64,000 nt of DNA from Pseudarthrobacter sp. SSS035 (GTDB taxonomy: Bacteria; Actinomycetota; Actinomycetes; Actinomycetales; Micrococcaceae), in the NCBI RefSeq assembly GCF_023273875.1, contig NZ_CP096882.1:3472001-3536000 (forward strand), given 5' to 3'. The first letter of the stretch is position 1. Each line of letters opens with the position of its first letter. Made by a program: the position numbers and the translations under genes. This document shows positions 54,222 to 62,118 of this stretch, one piece after another. The notes under the pieces were generated by a model, which saw only the letters and a list, made by a program, of their open reading frames with translations, was not told where the DNA came from and ran no database searches.

Positions 54222-55820
54222 CTAGCGGAAGTCTCCGCTTGCCAAACCACCGTCCAGCTCCTGGTAGATGCCTGCCATCCAGGACTGGACGTCGTCGGCC
54301 TTGCGGGGCAGTGCGGCGCTGAGGTTCACCGGACCATCGGCCGTCATGAGGATGTCGTCCTCGATCCGCACGCCAATCCCGCGGTACTCCGCCGGGATGG
54401 CCAGGTCCTCGTTCTTGAAGTACAGGCCGGGTTCGATTGTGAAGACCATGCCCTCCGTCAGGATGCCGTCGAGGTACAGTTCGCGCTTTGCCTGGGCGCA
54501 GTCGTGGACATCCAGGCCAAGGTGGTGACTGGTGCCGTGCGGCATCCAGCGGCGGTGCTGCTGGCCTTCCGTGCTGACGGCTTCCTCGACACTCACCGGG
54601 AGCAGCCCCCACTCGGCGAGACGCTCCGCCAGTACGGTGGTGGCCGCGGTGTGGATGTCCCGGAACTTGGCACCCGGCTGGGCAGCGGCGAATCCGGCGT
54701 CGGCAGCATCCAGGACTGCCTCGTAGACCTTGCGCTGGACTGCGGTGAAGGTGCCGTTGGCTGGCAGGGTCCGGGTGACGTCGGCGGTGTAGAGCGAGTC
54801 CGCTTCAACGCCGGCGTCCAGCAGCAGCAGTTCGCCGGCGTTGATCCTGCCGGTGTTCCGCGTCCAGTGCAGGACTGTGGCGTTGTTGCCGGCGGCGGCG
54901 ATAGTGTCGTAGCCCAGTTCGTTGCCTACCTCGCGGGCACGCGCAAAGAACGCACCTTCCACCACGCGCTCCCCGCGGGCATGGGTCAGGGCGCGGGGCA
55001 GGGCCTTGACTACCTCCACGAAGCCCTCGACAGTCGCAGCCACCGCAGTCATCATCTGTTCGATTTCCCACTCATCCTTCAGGAGGCGGAGTTCAGACAG
55101 CGCTTCGGAAAGCTTTTCATCCAGTGCATCCAGGACAGCAAGGTCCAGGTTGTCCGGGTCCTTGGCAGTGTTGTACCGGGCAGTATCCACCAGGGCGTCG
55201 ATGTTCTCGTCCACCTTGCGCACCAGCCGGATGGAGATGCCGCCGATCTCCGGGGCACCCACGTTCTTGGTGATCGCGGATTCAAGTCCATCGATGTGGG
55301 CGGTGGCCAGGCCCAGGCGCGCTTCGAACTCGGCCAGGGTGGGCCGTGCACCGATCCAGAACTCGCCGGAACGGGAGTCAGCGTAGAACTGTTCGGTATC
55401 CCGGCCGGCCAGCGGACGGAAGTACAGCGTGGCACGGTGGTGACTGCCGCCGTCGCCCTTTCCTTCGCCGGCGGGTTCCAGAATGAGCACGGCGTCCGGC
55501 TCGTGGTCCAGGCCCAGGCCGGTGAGATGCGCGAAGCCGGAATGCGGACGGAACCGGTAGTCGCAGTCGTTGGAGCGGACTTTCAGCGGACCGGCGGGGA
55601 TGACCAGGCGTTCGCCTTTGAACTTCTCCGAGATGGCCTTGCGCCGGGCCGCGGCGTAGTGGGCCACGGGGTCGAGCGCCGGAAGTTGTTGCTCGGAAGG
55701 CGCCCAATTGCTGGCCATAAAGGCCTTGAAGGCGGCGGAACTGGGCCGCTGAGAGCGGTTGTTGACGCGCTCGTCGAGGGGCTGGGAGGCAGAGGTCAGG
55801 GTATTTTCGGCATCGTTCAC
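54222..55820 (-). CDS. pepP: Xaa-Pro aminopeptidase (aminopeptidase P family)
   Basis: The 532-residue M24B peptidase has an N-terminal AMP_N domain (about residues 45-200) and a pita-bread catalytic domain. The dimetal ligands are seen in LLDAGVEADSLYTADVTR (two Asp), HGTSHHLGLDVHD (His), TIEPGLYF (Glu) and IGVRIEDD (Glu). It removes N-terminal residues before proline in the cytosol. The start is a GTG with GACGAT 6 nt upstream, a weak leaderless match. It is divergent from the PHP gene. Confidence 0.93.
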   Translation of the reverse strand: MNDAENTLTSASQPLDERVNNRSQRPSSAAFKAFMASNWAPSEQQLPALDPVAHYAAARRKAISEKFKGERLVIPAGPLKVRSNDCDYRFRPHSGFAHLTGLGLDHEPDAVLILEPAGEGKGDGGSHHRATLYFRPLAGRDTEQFYADSRSGEFWIGARPTLAEFEARLGLATAHIDGLESAITKNVGAPEIGGISIRLVRKVDENIDALVDTARYNTAKDPDNLDLAVLDALDEKLSEALSELRLLKDEWEIEQMMTAVAATVEGFVEVVKALPRALTHARGERVVEGAFFARAREVGNELGYDTIAAAGNNATVLHWTRNTGRINAGELLLLDAGVEADSLYTADVTRTLPANGTFTAVQRKVYEAVLDAADAGFAAAQPGAKFRDIHTAATTVLAERLAEWGLLPVSVEEAVSTEGQQHRRWMPHGTSHHLGLDVHDCAQAKRELYLDGILTEGMVFTIEPGLYFKNEDLAIPAEYRGIGVRIEDDILMTADGPVNLSAALPRKADDVQSWMAGIYQELDGGLASGDFR

Positions 55821-55879
55821 GGCACCATCGTCTCACCAGCACCGAGACTAGGGCCAATACCGGCGCGGACGCGGTCAAC

Positions 55880-55885
55880 TAGGCT
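55880..55885 (+). promoter_or_regulatory. Leaderless -10 hexamer for the PHP gene
   Basis: TAGGCT, then GGGCAA, then GTG at 55892, without an SD. Confidence 0.55.
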
Positions 55886-55891
55886 GGGCAA

Positions 55892-56740
55892 GTGAGGATT
55901 GACCTGCATGCCCACTCGAACGTTTCGGACGGCACCGAAACCCCCGCCGATGTGATGGCTTCGGCTGCCCGGGCGGGCCTGGACGTGGTGGCACTAACCG
56001 ATCACGACTCCACGGACGGCTGGGCCGAAGCGTCCCTCGCGGCGCTGGAAAACGGGGTGGCCCTGGTCCCCGGCATGGAGGTCTCCTGCCGGACCGCGCA
56101 AGGCATCAGTGTGCATCTGCTGAGTTACCTGCACGATCCTGCCCACCCTGGGCTGCTTGAAGAGATCACCAAGGCCAAGGACGCGCGCCTCACGCGGGCC
56201 GAACGCATGGTGACCCTGCTCGCCGAAGACTACCCGCTGACGTGGGACGACGTCATCCACCATGTGGCTCCCGGGGCTACCCTGGGCCGGCCGCACATCG
56301 CTGATGCCTTGGTGGCGGCCGGTGTGGTGGCAGACCGCTCGGAGGCGTTCACGTCCATCCTGACGTCCCATTCGCGCTACTTTGTCCAGCACTACGCACC
56401 CGACCCCGCCACCGCCGTCGAACTGGTCCGTGCCGCTGGTGGTGTTCCCGTGTTTGCGCATCCCGTGGCGTCCGGCCGGGGCCGGATCGTGGGGGAGCGC
56501 ACCTACCGCGACATGATCGACGCCGGCCTGGCCGGCCTGGAGATCGACCACCGCGACAACCCCGAGGAGGGACGGGAATTCCTCAGGGGTCTTGCAGCCA
56601 AGCATGGGCTGCTGATCACCGGCTCTTCGGATTACCACGGAGCGGGCAAACCGAACCTGCTGGGAGAAAACCTGACCACCGCGGATGTGCTGGCGCGGAT
56701 TGAGGAACTCGGCACGGGAACTGCCGTCGTCCGCCCCTGA
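55892..56740 (+). CDS. PHP domain phosphoesterase (RNase AM/TrpH-like)
   Basis: The 282-residue metallohydrolase has PHP motifs DLHAHSNVSDG (His6, His8), TDHDSTDGW and SSDYHG near the C-terminus. The E. coli relative YciV/RNase AM is a 5'-3' exonuclease on short RNAs and 3',5'-bisnucleotides, so RNA or nucleotide processing is plausible. The stop codon TGA meets the TCA of the convergent methyltransferase with no base between (TGATCA at 56738-56743). Confidence 0.88.
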   Translation: MRIDLHAHSNVSDGTETPADVMASAARAGLDVVALTDHDSTDGWAEASLAALENGVALVPGMEVSCRTAQGISVHLLSYLHDPAHPGLLEEITKAKDARLTRAERMVTLLAEDYPLTWDDVIHHVAPGATLGRPHIADALVAAGVVADRSEAFTSILTSHSRYFVQHYAPDPATAVELVRAAGGVPVFAHPVASGRGRIVGERTYRDMIDAGLAGLEIDHRDNPEEGREFLRGLAAKHGLLITGSSDYHGAGKPNLLGENLTTADVLARIEELGTGTAVVRP

Positions 56741-57613
56741 TCAGACGGGCGGGAACGACGTAAAGGTTGCCTTGGCCCCCAACCGCTTGGCCATCACGTC
56801 AATGGCCGGCTGGTTCTGGTCCACACACACGAACTTCCGGTCCAGTTTGGCCGCCACGGCGCCCAGGGTCCCGGAACCGGCGAAGAAGTCCAGGCACCAG
56901 TCACCGGGCCGGCTTGACGCCGACACCACACGGCGGATGAGGCCCTCGGGCTTCTGCGTGGGGTAGCCGGTTTTTTCCTTGCCTGTGGGGGAGACTATGG
57001 TGTGCCACCAGACGTCGGTGGGCAGCTTCCCGAGCTCCCGCTTCGCCGGTGTCACCAGGCCAGGCGCCATGTACGGCTCGCGGTCCACCTCGGCGTTGTC
57101 GAAGTGGTATTTCGCCGGGTTCTTGACGTACACGAGGATGTTGTCGTGTTTGGTGGGCCAGCGGTACTTGGCGCGGGCACCGTAGTCGTAGGCCCAGATG
57201 ATCTCGTTGAGGAAGCATTCCCGGCCGAAGATCGCGTCAAGCATCACCTTGGCGTAATGGACCTCCCGGTAATCCAGGTGGAGGTACAGCGTGCCGTCGT
57301 CAGCCAGCAGCCGCCAGGCCTCCACGAGCCGGGGTTCCAGGAATGACCAGTAGTCACTGAAGGCGTCGTCGTACCGGTGCAGGGCGCCCTTGATGGTGTC
57401 GTAGGAACGCCCCTTGAAGCCCACGCGGTCGCCGTCACCGTCGGTGTTCAGCACCATCCGCGTTTCCTGGCGCTTCTGGACCCTGCCGGTGTTGAACGGC
57501 GGGTCAACGTATATCAAGGTGAAGGCGCCGTCCGGCAGCGAGGGGAGGAACTCCGCGTTGTCCGCGTGAACCACCAGGTTGCTGCCGTCCGGCGCCCAGC
57601 GGGTGTCAGTCAT
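56741..57613 (-). CDS. Orphan DNA methyltransferase, beta class (N6-adenine/N4-cytosine type)
   Basis: The 290-residue enzyme has catalytic motif IV as DPPF at residues 37-40, placed before TQKPEGL and the SAM motif FFAGSGT near 243-249. This is the beta-class order. The target-recognition region lies between (about 60-220). There is no restriction endonuclease or specificity gene nearby. It sits 8 bp after the DEAD-box helicase gene on the same strand, so both may be co-transcribed. The DNA motif methylated cannot be read from sequence. Confidence 0.85.
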   Translation of the reverse strand: MTDTRWAPDGSNLVVHADNAEFLPSLPDGAFTLIYVDPPFNTGRVQKRQETRMVLNTDGDGDRVGFKGRSYDTIKGALHRYDDAFSDYWSFLEPRLVEAWRLLADDGTLYLHLDYREVHYAKVMLDAIFGRECFLNEIIWAYDYGARAKYRWPTKHDNILVYVKNPAKYHFDNAEVDREPYMAPGLVTPAKRELGKLPTDVWWHTIVSPTGKEKTGYPTQKPEGLIRRVVSASSRPGDWCLDFFAGSGTLGAVAAKLDRKFVCVDQNQPAIDVMAKRLGAKATFTSFPPV

Positions 57614-57621
57614 CGAGGCTG

Positions 57622-59316
57622 TTATGCCTCGGTGCTGCGCTGCTGCGGGCCGTTGTCGGCACCGGCCACCACTTCGCCGTTGCGGCGGCGGGTGCGGGTC
57701 CGGCTGCGGCGGGCACGGGGGTCCACTTCGCCTTCGGCCGGAGCCGCAGCAGCCGGTTCGGGGGCCGGGCTGGTGCCGGCGGTCGCCGCATCAGAGGTAC
57801 GACGACGGCGGTCACCGGAGCGTCCGCCGGGCTCGCTGGTGCGGCGGCTGCTGCTGTCGCGAGCACCGGAGCGGCCGCCGTCGCGGTTGCTGTCGCGCCC
57901 GCTGTCACGGCCACCGCTGGGACGGGTGTTCTTTTTGCCGGTCTCGCCCAGGTCCTCGAGGACCTCGGCGTCGACGCCGGCCAGCACGCGCTTGTTGCGG
58001 GGCAGGCGGCCCTTGGTGCCTTCCGGGATGTCCAGCTCTTCGTACAGGTGCGGCGAGGAGGAGTACGTTTCCACGGGCTCCGGGACGCTGAGCCCCAGGG
58101 CTTTGTTGATCAGGCCCCAGCGCGGCATGTCGTCCCAGTCGACGAAGGTCACTGCTGTGCCCTTGTTGCCCGCGCGGCCGGTGCGGCCCACGCGGTGCAG
58201 GTAGATCTTTTCGTCTTCAACGCACTGGTAGTTGATGACGTGCGTGACGTCGTCGACGTCGATGCCGCGGGCGGCGACGTCAGTGGCCACCAGGACGTCC
58301 ACCTTGTTGTTGCGGAAGGCACGGAGCGCCTGCTCGCGGGCGCCCTGGCCCAGGTCACCGTGGATGGCGGCGGCGGCGAAGCCACGGTCCACGAGCTCCT
58401 CGGCAACCTTCGCGGCGGTGCGCTTGGTTTTGGTGAAGATGATGGTCCGGCCGCGGCCGCGTGCCTGCAGGATGCGGGCAACAACCTCGATCTTGTCCAT
58501 GCTGTGGGCACGGTAGATGAGCTGGCGGATGTCGCGCTTGGTGAGGCCCTCGTCGTCCGGATCAGCGGCCCGGATGTGGGTGGGCTGGGTCATGTAGCGG
58601 CGGGCCATGGCGATGACCGGGCCGGGCATGGTGGCAGAGAACAGCAGGGTCTGGCGGACTGCAGGGGTACCGGCGATGAGGGTTTCCACGTCCGGCAGGA
58701 AGCCGAGGTCCAGCATTTCGTCGGCCTCGTCAAGGATGACCATCTTGACGTTCTTCAGGACCAGGTGCTTCTGCTTGTAAAGGTCGATGAGGCGGCCGGG
58801 AGTACCGACAACTACCTCGACGCCGTTCTGCAGGGCCTCCACCTGGGGCTCGTAGGCACGGCCGCCGTAGATGGTGGTGATACGGGCGTTCCGCTTGCGG
58901 GAAGCGTTCTGGAGATCATTGGCCACCTGGACGGCCAGCTCGCGCGTGGGCACGATGACCAGGGCCTGAGGTGCACCCGGAACGGCGAGCTTGTCATAGC
59001 CGGCGTCATCCGGACCCACCACGCGCTGCAGGGCGGGAATGCCGAAACCGAGGGTCTTGCCGGTGCCGGTCTTGGCCTGCCCGATGATGTCGTGGCCCGA
59101 AAGCGCCACCGGCAGGGTCATGGCCTGGATAGGGAAGGGGTGGGTGATCCCGGCGTCGGCGAGGGACTCCACGATATCGGCGCGGACGTTGTAGTCAGCG
59201 AAGGATTTCTCCTCGATCTCGTGCGGCTTCTCGTCCGAGATGATGGTTTCTTCGGGTTCGATCGTCTCGATGCCGGAGTCGTCAGTCAGGATCTGGTGGG
59301 TATGCAATTCACTCAC
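57622..59316 (-). CDS. DEAD-box ATP-dependent RNA helicase
   Basis: The 564-residue helicase has its motifs in order: Walker A AKTGTGKT at 81-88, PTREL, DEAD at 196-199, SAT at 227-229, RGIDVDDVTHV and HRVGRTGRAG. A C-terminal tail of about 110 residues is rich in Arg, Gly and Ser and probably binds RNA. It remodels RNA in ribosome assembly or decay. The start is a GTG. The 293-bp upstream region may be a long leader, as in cold-induced helicase genes. The methyltransferase gene follows closely. Confidence 0.93.
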   Translation of the reverse strand: MSELHTHQILTDDSGIETIEPEETIISDEKPHEIEEKSFADYNVRADIVESLADAGITHPFPIQAMTLPVALSGHDIIGQAKTGTGKTLGFGIPALQRVVGPDDAGYDKLAVPGAPQALVIVPTRELAVQVANDLQNASRKRNARITTIYGGRAYEPQVEALQNGVEVVVGTPGRLIDLYKQKHLVLKNVKMVILDEADEMLDLGFLPDVETLIAGTPAVRQTLLFSATMPGPVIAMARRYMTQPTHIRAADPDDEGLTKRDIRQLIYRAHSMDKIEVVARILQARGRGRTIIFTKTKRTAAKVAEELVDRGFAAAAIHGDLGQGAREQALRAFRNNKVDVLVATDVAARGIDVDDVTHVINYQCVEDEKIYLHRVGRTGRAGNKGTAVTFVDWDDMPRWGLINKALGLSVPEPVETYSSSPHLYEELDIPEGTKGRLPRNKRVLAGVDAEVLEDLGETGKKNTRPSGGRDSGRDSNRDGGRSGARDSSSRRTSEPGGRSGDRRRRTSDAATAGTSPAPEPAAAAPAEGEVDPRARRSRTRTRRRNGEVVAGADNGPQQRSTEA

Positions 59317-59609
59317 AGGGGAGTTTCCTTATTCATTTGGGCATTGGCGCTGCCTGCTCAACGGGCCGGCCAACGTGGCCGTTCCGGAGCACGCTCGAAG
59401 CGCGCAAGCAAATCCAGTGGAAGCCGATCGCGGGCTATCAAAATGCTGGCACTGGTGACCAACGGGTGCATCTCAAGATCGCGTAGGGGCGGGCTTGTTG
59501 AATTCAAAATCAAGGAAATCAACGACCGGGCATCCATATCTACTTCTTCAGTCTAGCCGCACGGACCCTGAATCCCGGCTTTGGGCCGATCAGGCGGCGC
59601 GCAAAACCT
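59317..59609 (-). promoter_or_regulatory. Intergenic region: possible long helicase leader
   Basis: No gene is visible in these 293 bp. On the minus strand TAGACT at 59550-59555 could be the helicase -10, giving a leader of about 225 nt; no -35 is recognisable. An AT-richer patch (59500-59550) and GGCC-rich short stems near 59370 are present. AAGGA lies 11 nt before the GTG start. Confidence 0.35.
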
Positions 59610-61139
59610 CTAGGCCAGCAGCTCGAAGTGGACCTTGCGGGCGGCGATATCGGAAGAGATCAGGCGGACCCGCACCTTGGTGCCGGATTCCAGGTCGCCG
59701 CCGCACCGGGCCGTCACGGCGGGTTCGGCGATCTGGATGATCCCCGAGGGGCCGTTTCCATTTTTTGCGGCTCCGTTTTTCGCAGCGCCGTTCTTGGTGC
59801 CGTTGCCATTCCTGCCGTTGCCGTTTTTCCCGTTGCCGTTGTCCTTCTGCGGCTTGGAGCCGGAAATCACGATCGCATCAAACTCCTGTCCCACATGGTT
59901 GACCAGGAGCGCGGCCTCCACGGTGTCCAGCGCCATGCGTTCCATCCGCGATGCCAGCTGGTCGGATCCGGCCATGATCTCCGGCAGGGACGGTAGGGCT
60001 TCCCGCGCCCAGTCCGGTACCTGGTTGCCGTTGCTCAGGGCTTCGCAGATCACCAGGACAAAGCGGTCGATCAGACGCCGGAGCGGTGCCGTGGTGTGGG
60101 CATAGGCAGCGCCGATGGCGGCCTGGATGGCGGCTTCCGGGACTGTGCCGTCAAACGCCGTGTAGCTGGCGCCGCGGAACAGCATGCCGGCGGAGTGCAG
60201 GATGGCCAGTTGCCGGGGCGCGGTCGGATCAAGGCTGCGGAGGTATTCGCCGTAGCTGATCTTGCCGTCCCATGGCTTGCCCAAGGCCTCGGTCTGGAGG
60301 CGGAAGTGACGCAGGGAGCGCTCGTCGGGGGCGGGCATGGTGCGAAGGATGCCCACTTTTCCCGCCAGCATCAGGTCTGCCGCCGCCATCCCCGTCATCA
60401 GGGAGATCTGGGCGTTCCAGTCCTCCACCGGCAGCTGCGGCGCGGCGGCAATCCGGTAGCCGCCGTCGGGCAGTTGCACGATTTCCTGTTCAGGCATGTT
60501 CAGGCTGGCGCCGCCACGCTGCCGCTCCAGTTCAACGCGCTTGAGGCCCACTTCCTTCAGGAGCTGCAGGACAGGACCGGCCGTTCCGGCGTCGAGTTCG
60601 GCCTGGACTCCCTTGTAGCTCAGCTTGGCCCGGCTGCGGATGGTGGCCCTCCGGACGCTCACCGTGGAGACCTGTGCGGTGTCGTTCAGCCCGAACTCCC
60701 ACACGTAGGCGGAACACAGCTGGCCGGCGAGAAGGCTGCCTGCCCCTTCGCTGATGACTTCCGGGTGCAGCGGGATACGGCCGTCAGGGGCGTAGAACGT
60801 CTGGCCGCGGCGCCGGGTCTCTGCGTCCAGTCCGCCGCCGGGGCGGACAAAGGACGGCACATCAGCGATGGCGTACAGCACCCGGTAGCCATTGCCCGCA
60901 CGCTCGATGAACAGCGCCTGATCCAGGTCAGTGGACGACGCCGGATCGATAGTGAGGAAGGCCACTTCCGTCAGGTCAGCACCCGGCAACTCGTGTGCGG
61001 CCACTGCCGCTTCCGCGTCCCGGACCGCCTCCGCCGGGTAGGGCCCCGGCAGTTCCAGCTCGGTCCGCAGGGCGCTCAGCGCCGCCGCGAGGTCGTTCGT
61101 CTGCTCGTGGACATTGGGGGCCAACCTATGATGTGACAC
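59610..61139 (-). CDS. RNB domain ribonuclease (RNase II family)
   Basis: The 509-residue protein consists mainly of an RNB domain. The catalytic acid cluster reads Asp65, Asp71, Asp73 and Gln74, so the fourth Asp of E. coli RNase II (Asp210) is Gln here. There are no N-terminal cold-shock domains. Residues 432-466 are an Asn/Gly/Lys low-complexity insert before a final beta-rich segment. It should degrade RNA from the 3' end. The GTG at 61139 has TAACCT 7 nt upstream and no SD; an in-frame ATG far upstream (61424) runs through thiE and is rejected. Confidence 0.88.
   Translation of the reverse strand: MSHHRLAPNVHEQTNDLAAALSALRTELELPGPYPAEAVRDAEAAVAAHELPGADLTEVAFLTIDPASSTDLDQALFIERAGNGYRVLYAIADVPSFVRPGGGLDAETRRRGQTFYAPDGRIPLHPEVISEGAGSLLAGQLCSAYVWEFGLNDTAQVSTVSVRRATIRSRAKLSYKGVQAELDAGTAGPVLQLLKEVGLKRVELERQRGGASLNMPEQEIVQLPDGGYRIAAAPQLPVEDWNAQISLMTGMAAADLMLAGKVGILRTMPAPDERSLRHFRLQTEALGKPWDGKISYGEYLRSLDPTAPRQLAILHSAGMLFRGASYTAFDGTVPEAAIQAAIGAAYAHTTAPLRRLIDRFVLVICEALSNGNQVPDWAREALPSLPEIMAGSDQLASRMERMALDTVEAALLVNHVGQEFDAIVISGSKPQKDNGNGKNGNGRNGNGTKNGAAKNGAAKNGNGPSGIIQIAEPAVTARCGGDLESGTKVRVRLISSDIAARKVHFELLA
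59742..59846 (-). repeat. Low-complexity Asn/Gly/Lys repeat in the RNB ribonuclease
   Basis: The 35-residue segment repeats Asn-Gly-(Asn/Lys)-Gly and Ala-Ala-Lys-Asn-Gly units. On the plus strand the DNA shows recurrent CCGTTGCCGTT and GCGGCTCCGTTTTT-like units, prone to slippage. Confidence 0.75.
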
Positions 61140-61146
61140 GAAAATC

Positions 61147-61152
61147 AGGTTA
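61147..61152 (-). promoter_or_regulatory. Leaderless -10 hexamer for the RNB ribonuclease
   Basis: TAACCT, then GATTTTC (7 nt), then GTG at 61139 on the minus strand. Confidence 0.5.
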
Positions 61153-61203
61153 GCTCGATTTCCACGGATCGTGCACGCCCGCCGCCCGCCACGCGGGGGA
61201 TCG

Positions 61204-61980
61204 TCAGGATGCGCCGGCGTCCAGGGTCGCCAGGAGTGCCGCGGCCGCCGCTGCGGGGTCCGGGGCTTCGGTGATGGCACGCACCACAACAATCCTGCCG
61301 GCGCCGGCCTCCACCACCTGCTCCACGTTGCCGAGATCGATGCCTCCGATGGCAAACCAGGGCAGCGTGGCCTGGGTGCCACCGGCAGCGCGGACGGCTT
61401 CGGCCGCGTACCGCACCAGGTCAAGGCCGACGGCGGCCCGGCCCGGTTTCGTCGGAGTGGCCCAGACCGGTCCTACGCAGAAGTAGTCCAGGCCGCCTTG
61501 GTCAGTCAGCCCACCGGACAGCCGGATGGCGCCTTCGATCTGCTCGGCGGTGTGCGTGGAAAGGCCGATCGCGGCTGGTGCCCCGAGCAGCGTGCGGGCG
61601 GAAGCGACAGGCAGATCTTTCTGCCCGATGTGGAAGACGGGGGCGCCGGACAGCAGCGCGATATCGGCACGGTCATTGACTGCCCACAGCTTTCCGTGGC
61701 GTTCGGCCGCGGCCTGAAGCACGGCCAGCAGCTCCAGCTCCTCCGCCGCCTCGATCGCCTTGTCCCGGAGCTGGATGATGTCCACGCCGCCGGCAAACGC
61801 CGCGTCCACAAACTCGCCAAAGTCCCCGCGGTCCCGGCGCGCGTCGGTGCACAGGTACAGCCTGGCGCTGTGCGGGAGGCCGGTGTTTATGCCGCCGGCA
61901 GGGTCTGTTCCGGTCAAGGACTCGGGAGCGGCGGAGGGGACAGAGGGCGTGCCTGCAGCGGCGAAGGATTGCGCGTTCAT
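61204..61980 (-). CDS. thiE: Thiamine-phosphate synthase
   Basis: The 258-residue TIM-barrel enzyme joins hydroxymethylpyrimidine diphosphate and thiazole phosphate to thiamine phosphate. Diagnostic segments are DIIQLRDKA, VNDRADIA, HIGQKDLP and FCVGPVWATPTKPG, with PWFAIGGI near the end. About 40 N-terminal residues are extra and alanine/proline-rich. The start has TAGGCT 7 nt upstream, a leaderless arrangement. It is divergent from the riboswitch-controlled thiOSG operon. Confidence 0.94.
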   Translation of the reverse strand: MNAQSFAAAGTPSVPSAAPESLTGTDPAGGINTGLPHSARLYLCTDARRDRGDFGEFVDAAFAGGVDIIQLRDKAIEAAEELELLAVLQAAAERHGKLWAVNDRADIALLSGAPVFHIGQKDLPVASARTLLGAPAAIGLSTHTAEQIEGAIRLSGGLTDQGGLDYFCVGPVWATPTKPGRAAVGLDLVRYAAEAVRAAGGTQATLPWFAIGGIDLGNVEQVVEAGAGRIVVVRAITEAPDPAAAAAALLATLDAGAS

Positions 61981-61987
61981 GGAAACC

Positions 61988-61993
61988 AGCCTA
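61988..61993 (-). promoter_or_regulatory. Leaderless -10 hexamer for thiE
   Basis: TAGGCT, then GGTTTCC (7 nt), then ATG at 61980 on the minus strand. A leader able to hold a riboswitch is therefore absent on this side. Confidence 0.55.
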
Positions 61994-62012
61994 AGTCCCC
62001 TAAACTGGGCGG

Positions 62013-62113
62013 GTACTGCGGGAGCCCGTTGCAGCCGTCACAAAGCGGCCGGGCTGAGAGGGCGTCAGAGCCGACCGCTTGACCTGATCCGGCTAGTACC
62101 GGCGTAGGGAAGG
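62013..62113 (+). promoter_or_regulatory. TPP riboswitch (THI element) upstream of thiO
   Basis: The TPP-aptamer core is clear: GGGCTGAGAGGG, then ACCGCTTGACCTGATCC, GGCTAGTACCGGCGTAGGGAAGG. AGCCCG near 62024 pairs with CGGGCT at 62050. The aptamer ends 5 nt before the thiO ATG and contains the presumed SD (GGGAAGGAAC). Binding of thiamine diphosphate would therefore block translation initiation directly. Confidence 0.93.
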
Positions 62114-62118
62114 AACAT

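Noticed and set aside
54117..55895. 592-codon open frame on the plus strand
   Set aside because: It is the complement of pepP, which has all M24 metal ligands. The plus frame has no family motif and arises from GC-rich third positions.
58048..59556. 502-codon plus-strand frame
   Set aside because: Shadow of the DEAD-box helicase; no recognisable domain.
59610..61424. ATG at 61424 as start of the RNB ribonuclease
   Set aside because: The extra 95 residues run antisense through thiE and show no homology-like text; the GTG at 61139 has a leaderless promoter in front.
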